In this document: one piece after another, positions 63,331 to 64,000 of the stretch
Layout: the number at the start of each line of letters is the position of its first letter
How positions within the stretch are numbered: the stretch's first letter is position 1
Source: Symsagittifera roscoffensis
Taxonomy: Eukaryota > Xenacoelomorpha > Acoela > Convolutidae
Direction: 5' to 3'
NCBI RefSeq assembly: GCF_963678635.1
Contig: NC_087064.1
Span: forward strand, 59,096,338-59,160,337
DNA length: 64,000 nt
Program-made: the position numbers and the translations under genes
Notes under the pieces: generated by a model
Told to the model about the DNA's origin: nothing
What the model saw: the letters and a program-made list of their open reading frames with translations, nothing else
Database searches by the model: none

Positions 63331-64000
63331 TGTAGCATTCACTCGGAAGTACATATCGACGGAAAAAAAAGCTGGGTTCTAAAACGACTGGGCAGCGACT
63401 AAACGCAGCTCTACATGCTTTTCACCGTCTCTGCCAAAGCCAGTTCTTTTGGTGGTTTTTCTAACATCGGGTCGATAAAAAAACGTTACTGTTTCCGGCT
63501 TCGATCAGAACGCTCTAATTAACTTATTTAACACTCCTAACACTCCTAAAATCACGGCTACAACTTATTTATTATATTACTATTGATTTTATTCAGCAGA
63601 TGAAAATCATCATCTCCATCGAAGATGGATCAACCCTTTCCCTCAAATCCTAGCTTCGCGAAAACGAATTTAGATGTTACTAATTCAATTAAGGAAATGT
63701 CCAGGAAGCTAAAAATTTATAAAATGCAATTCTAGTTCTCCTCCCGAGACCCCTCCGGATTCTGGAACCCAGGGAATTACGTCCTTATTTCTTTCAGGAA
63801 GGCTGGTCACGTCGTCCCAACACCCTTCCTGGTTCTCGGGAAATGCTTTGTAAAGATTGTAGCTGCACAATCGTTACAAACCGGAATGGTCTTCCGACAA
63901 AAATCTCAATTGCTATTTCACTTTGTATCGTAAGCTTGTCGTTCACTTCGTCTATTTCAACGAACCTTGTTGTTCTTATTTTTTTTTTCATTTTCAGTTG
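63331..64000 (-). repeat. Right (5') LTR of the second element, cut by the window edge
   Basis: Starts TGTAGCATTCACTCGG and follows the LTR order: TCACCGTCTCTGCC near 63421, CATCATCTCCATCGAAGATG at 63608 and the diverged hairpin at 63848-63879. It ends inside the window without reaching CGAATGTCACA. Confidence 0.85.

Larger units (their letters stand above)
51975..64000 (-). mobile_element. Second, decayed copy of the macrodomain LTR retrotransposon
   Basis: Collinear with the large element from its accessory ORFs to its 5' LTR but broken throughout by stops, frameshifts and deletions. In the sense direction: LTR from the window edge to 63331, primer site 63318-63301, leader to 60521, gag-pol remnants 60520-53405, accessory remnants 53071-52094, LTR fragment. 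It lacks about 2.2 kb around integrase. The LTR is cut by the window end. Confidence 0.92.

Overview
The window looks like repeat-rich chromosomal DNA from a nematode, most likely a Caenorhabditis species. It is AT-rich, its candidate introns use GTAAGT/GTGAGT donors and TTTCAG-type acceptors, and its mobile elements include a Maverick/Polinton, very large Ty3/gypsy-type LTR retrotransposons and a GIY-YIG Penelope-like element (PLE). I see no rRNA, tRNA or CRISPR array. Almost all recognisable coding sequence belongs to mobile elements; only one short minus-strand exon (22910-23057) and a few weak ORFs could be host genes.

Layout. 1-2842: mostly unassigned DNA with a remnant of a non-LTR retrotransposon reverse transcriptase. 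2843-22678: a decayed Maverick/Polinton with ~0.55 kb terminal inverted repeats (3382-3935 and 22090-22672) and a 6-bp target duplication AGCAGG. After insertion, its left end and 539 bp of flank were duplicated in tandem (2843-7249 and 7250-11659). The minus strand carries the broken protein-primed DNA polymerase B and a zinc-finger protein, twice. The plus strand carries small membrane proteins, a PC4-like protein, the packaging ATPase, integrase, minor and major capsid-like proteins, a basic protein and the adenain-like protease. Large genes are broken, several small ones are open. 22679-23926: unassigned DNA with the host exon candidate.

23927-41498: a 17.6-kb, probably young LTR retrotransposon on the minus strand. 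Its LTRs are 932 and 931 bp with only about four visible differences. Order in the sense direction: 5' LTR, tRNA-Asn-like primer site, a 3-kb leader rich in CCTCCGGATT repeats, one 3174-codon gag-pol frame, two accessory ORFs (351 and 276 codons), polypurine tract, 3' LTR. The Pol C terminus ends in what I read as a TARG1/OARD1-like macrodomain, cut short by one stop codon.

42061-50874: nested remains of the same LTR family. One LTR is split by a 5.7-kb insertion (42356-48059) with an 11-bp target duplication. The insertion consists of a PLE tail copy, a forward LTR plus leader fragment, and a full PLE. The PLE has a phase-2 intron, a PHD finger between RT motifs B and C, and a GIY-YIG endonuclease. 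A diverged forward LTR, primer site and leader follow.

50875-64000: a second, decayed minus-strand member of the LTR family (gag-pol in pieces, about 2.2 kb including integrase deleted, macrodomain end intact), running off the right edge inside its LTR. The most interesting material is the macrodomain Pol, the PLE/LTR composite with its embedded PHD finger, and the repeat arrays in the Maverick promoters and LTR-element leaders.
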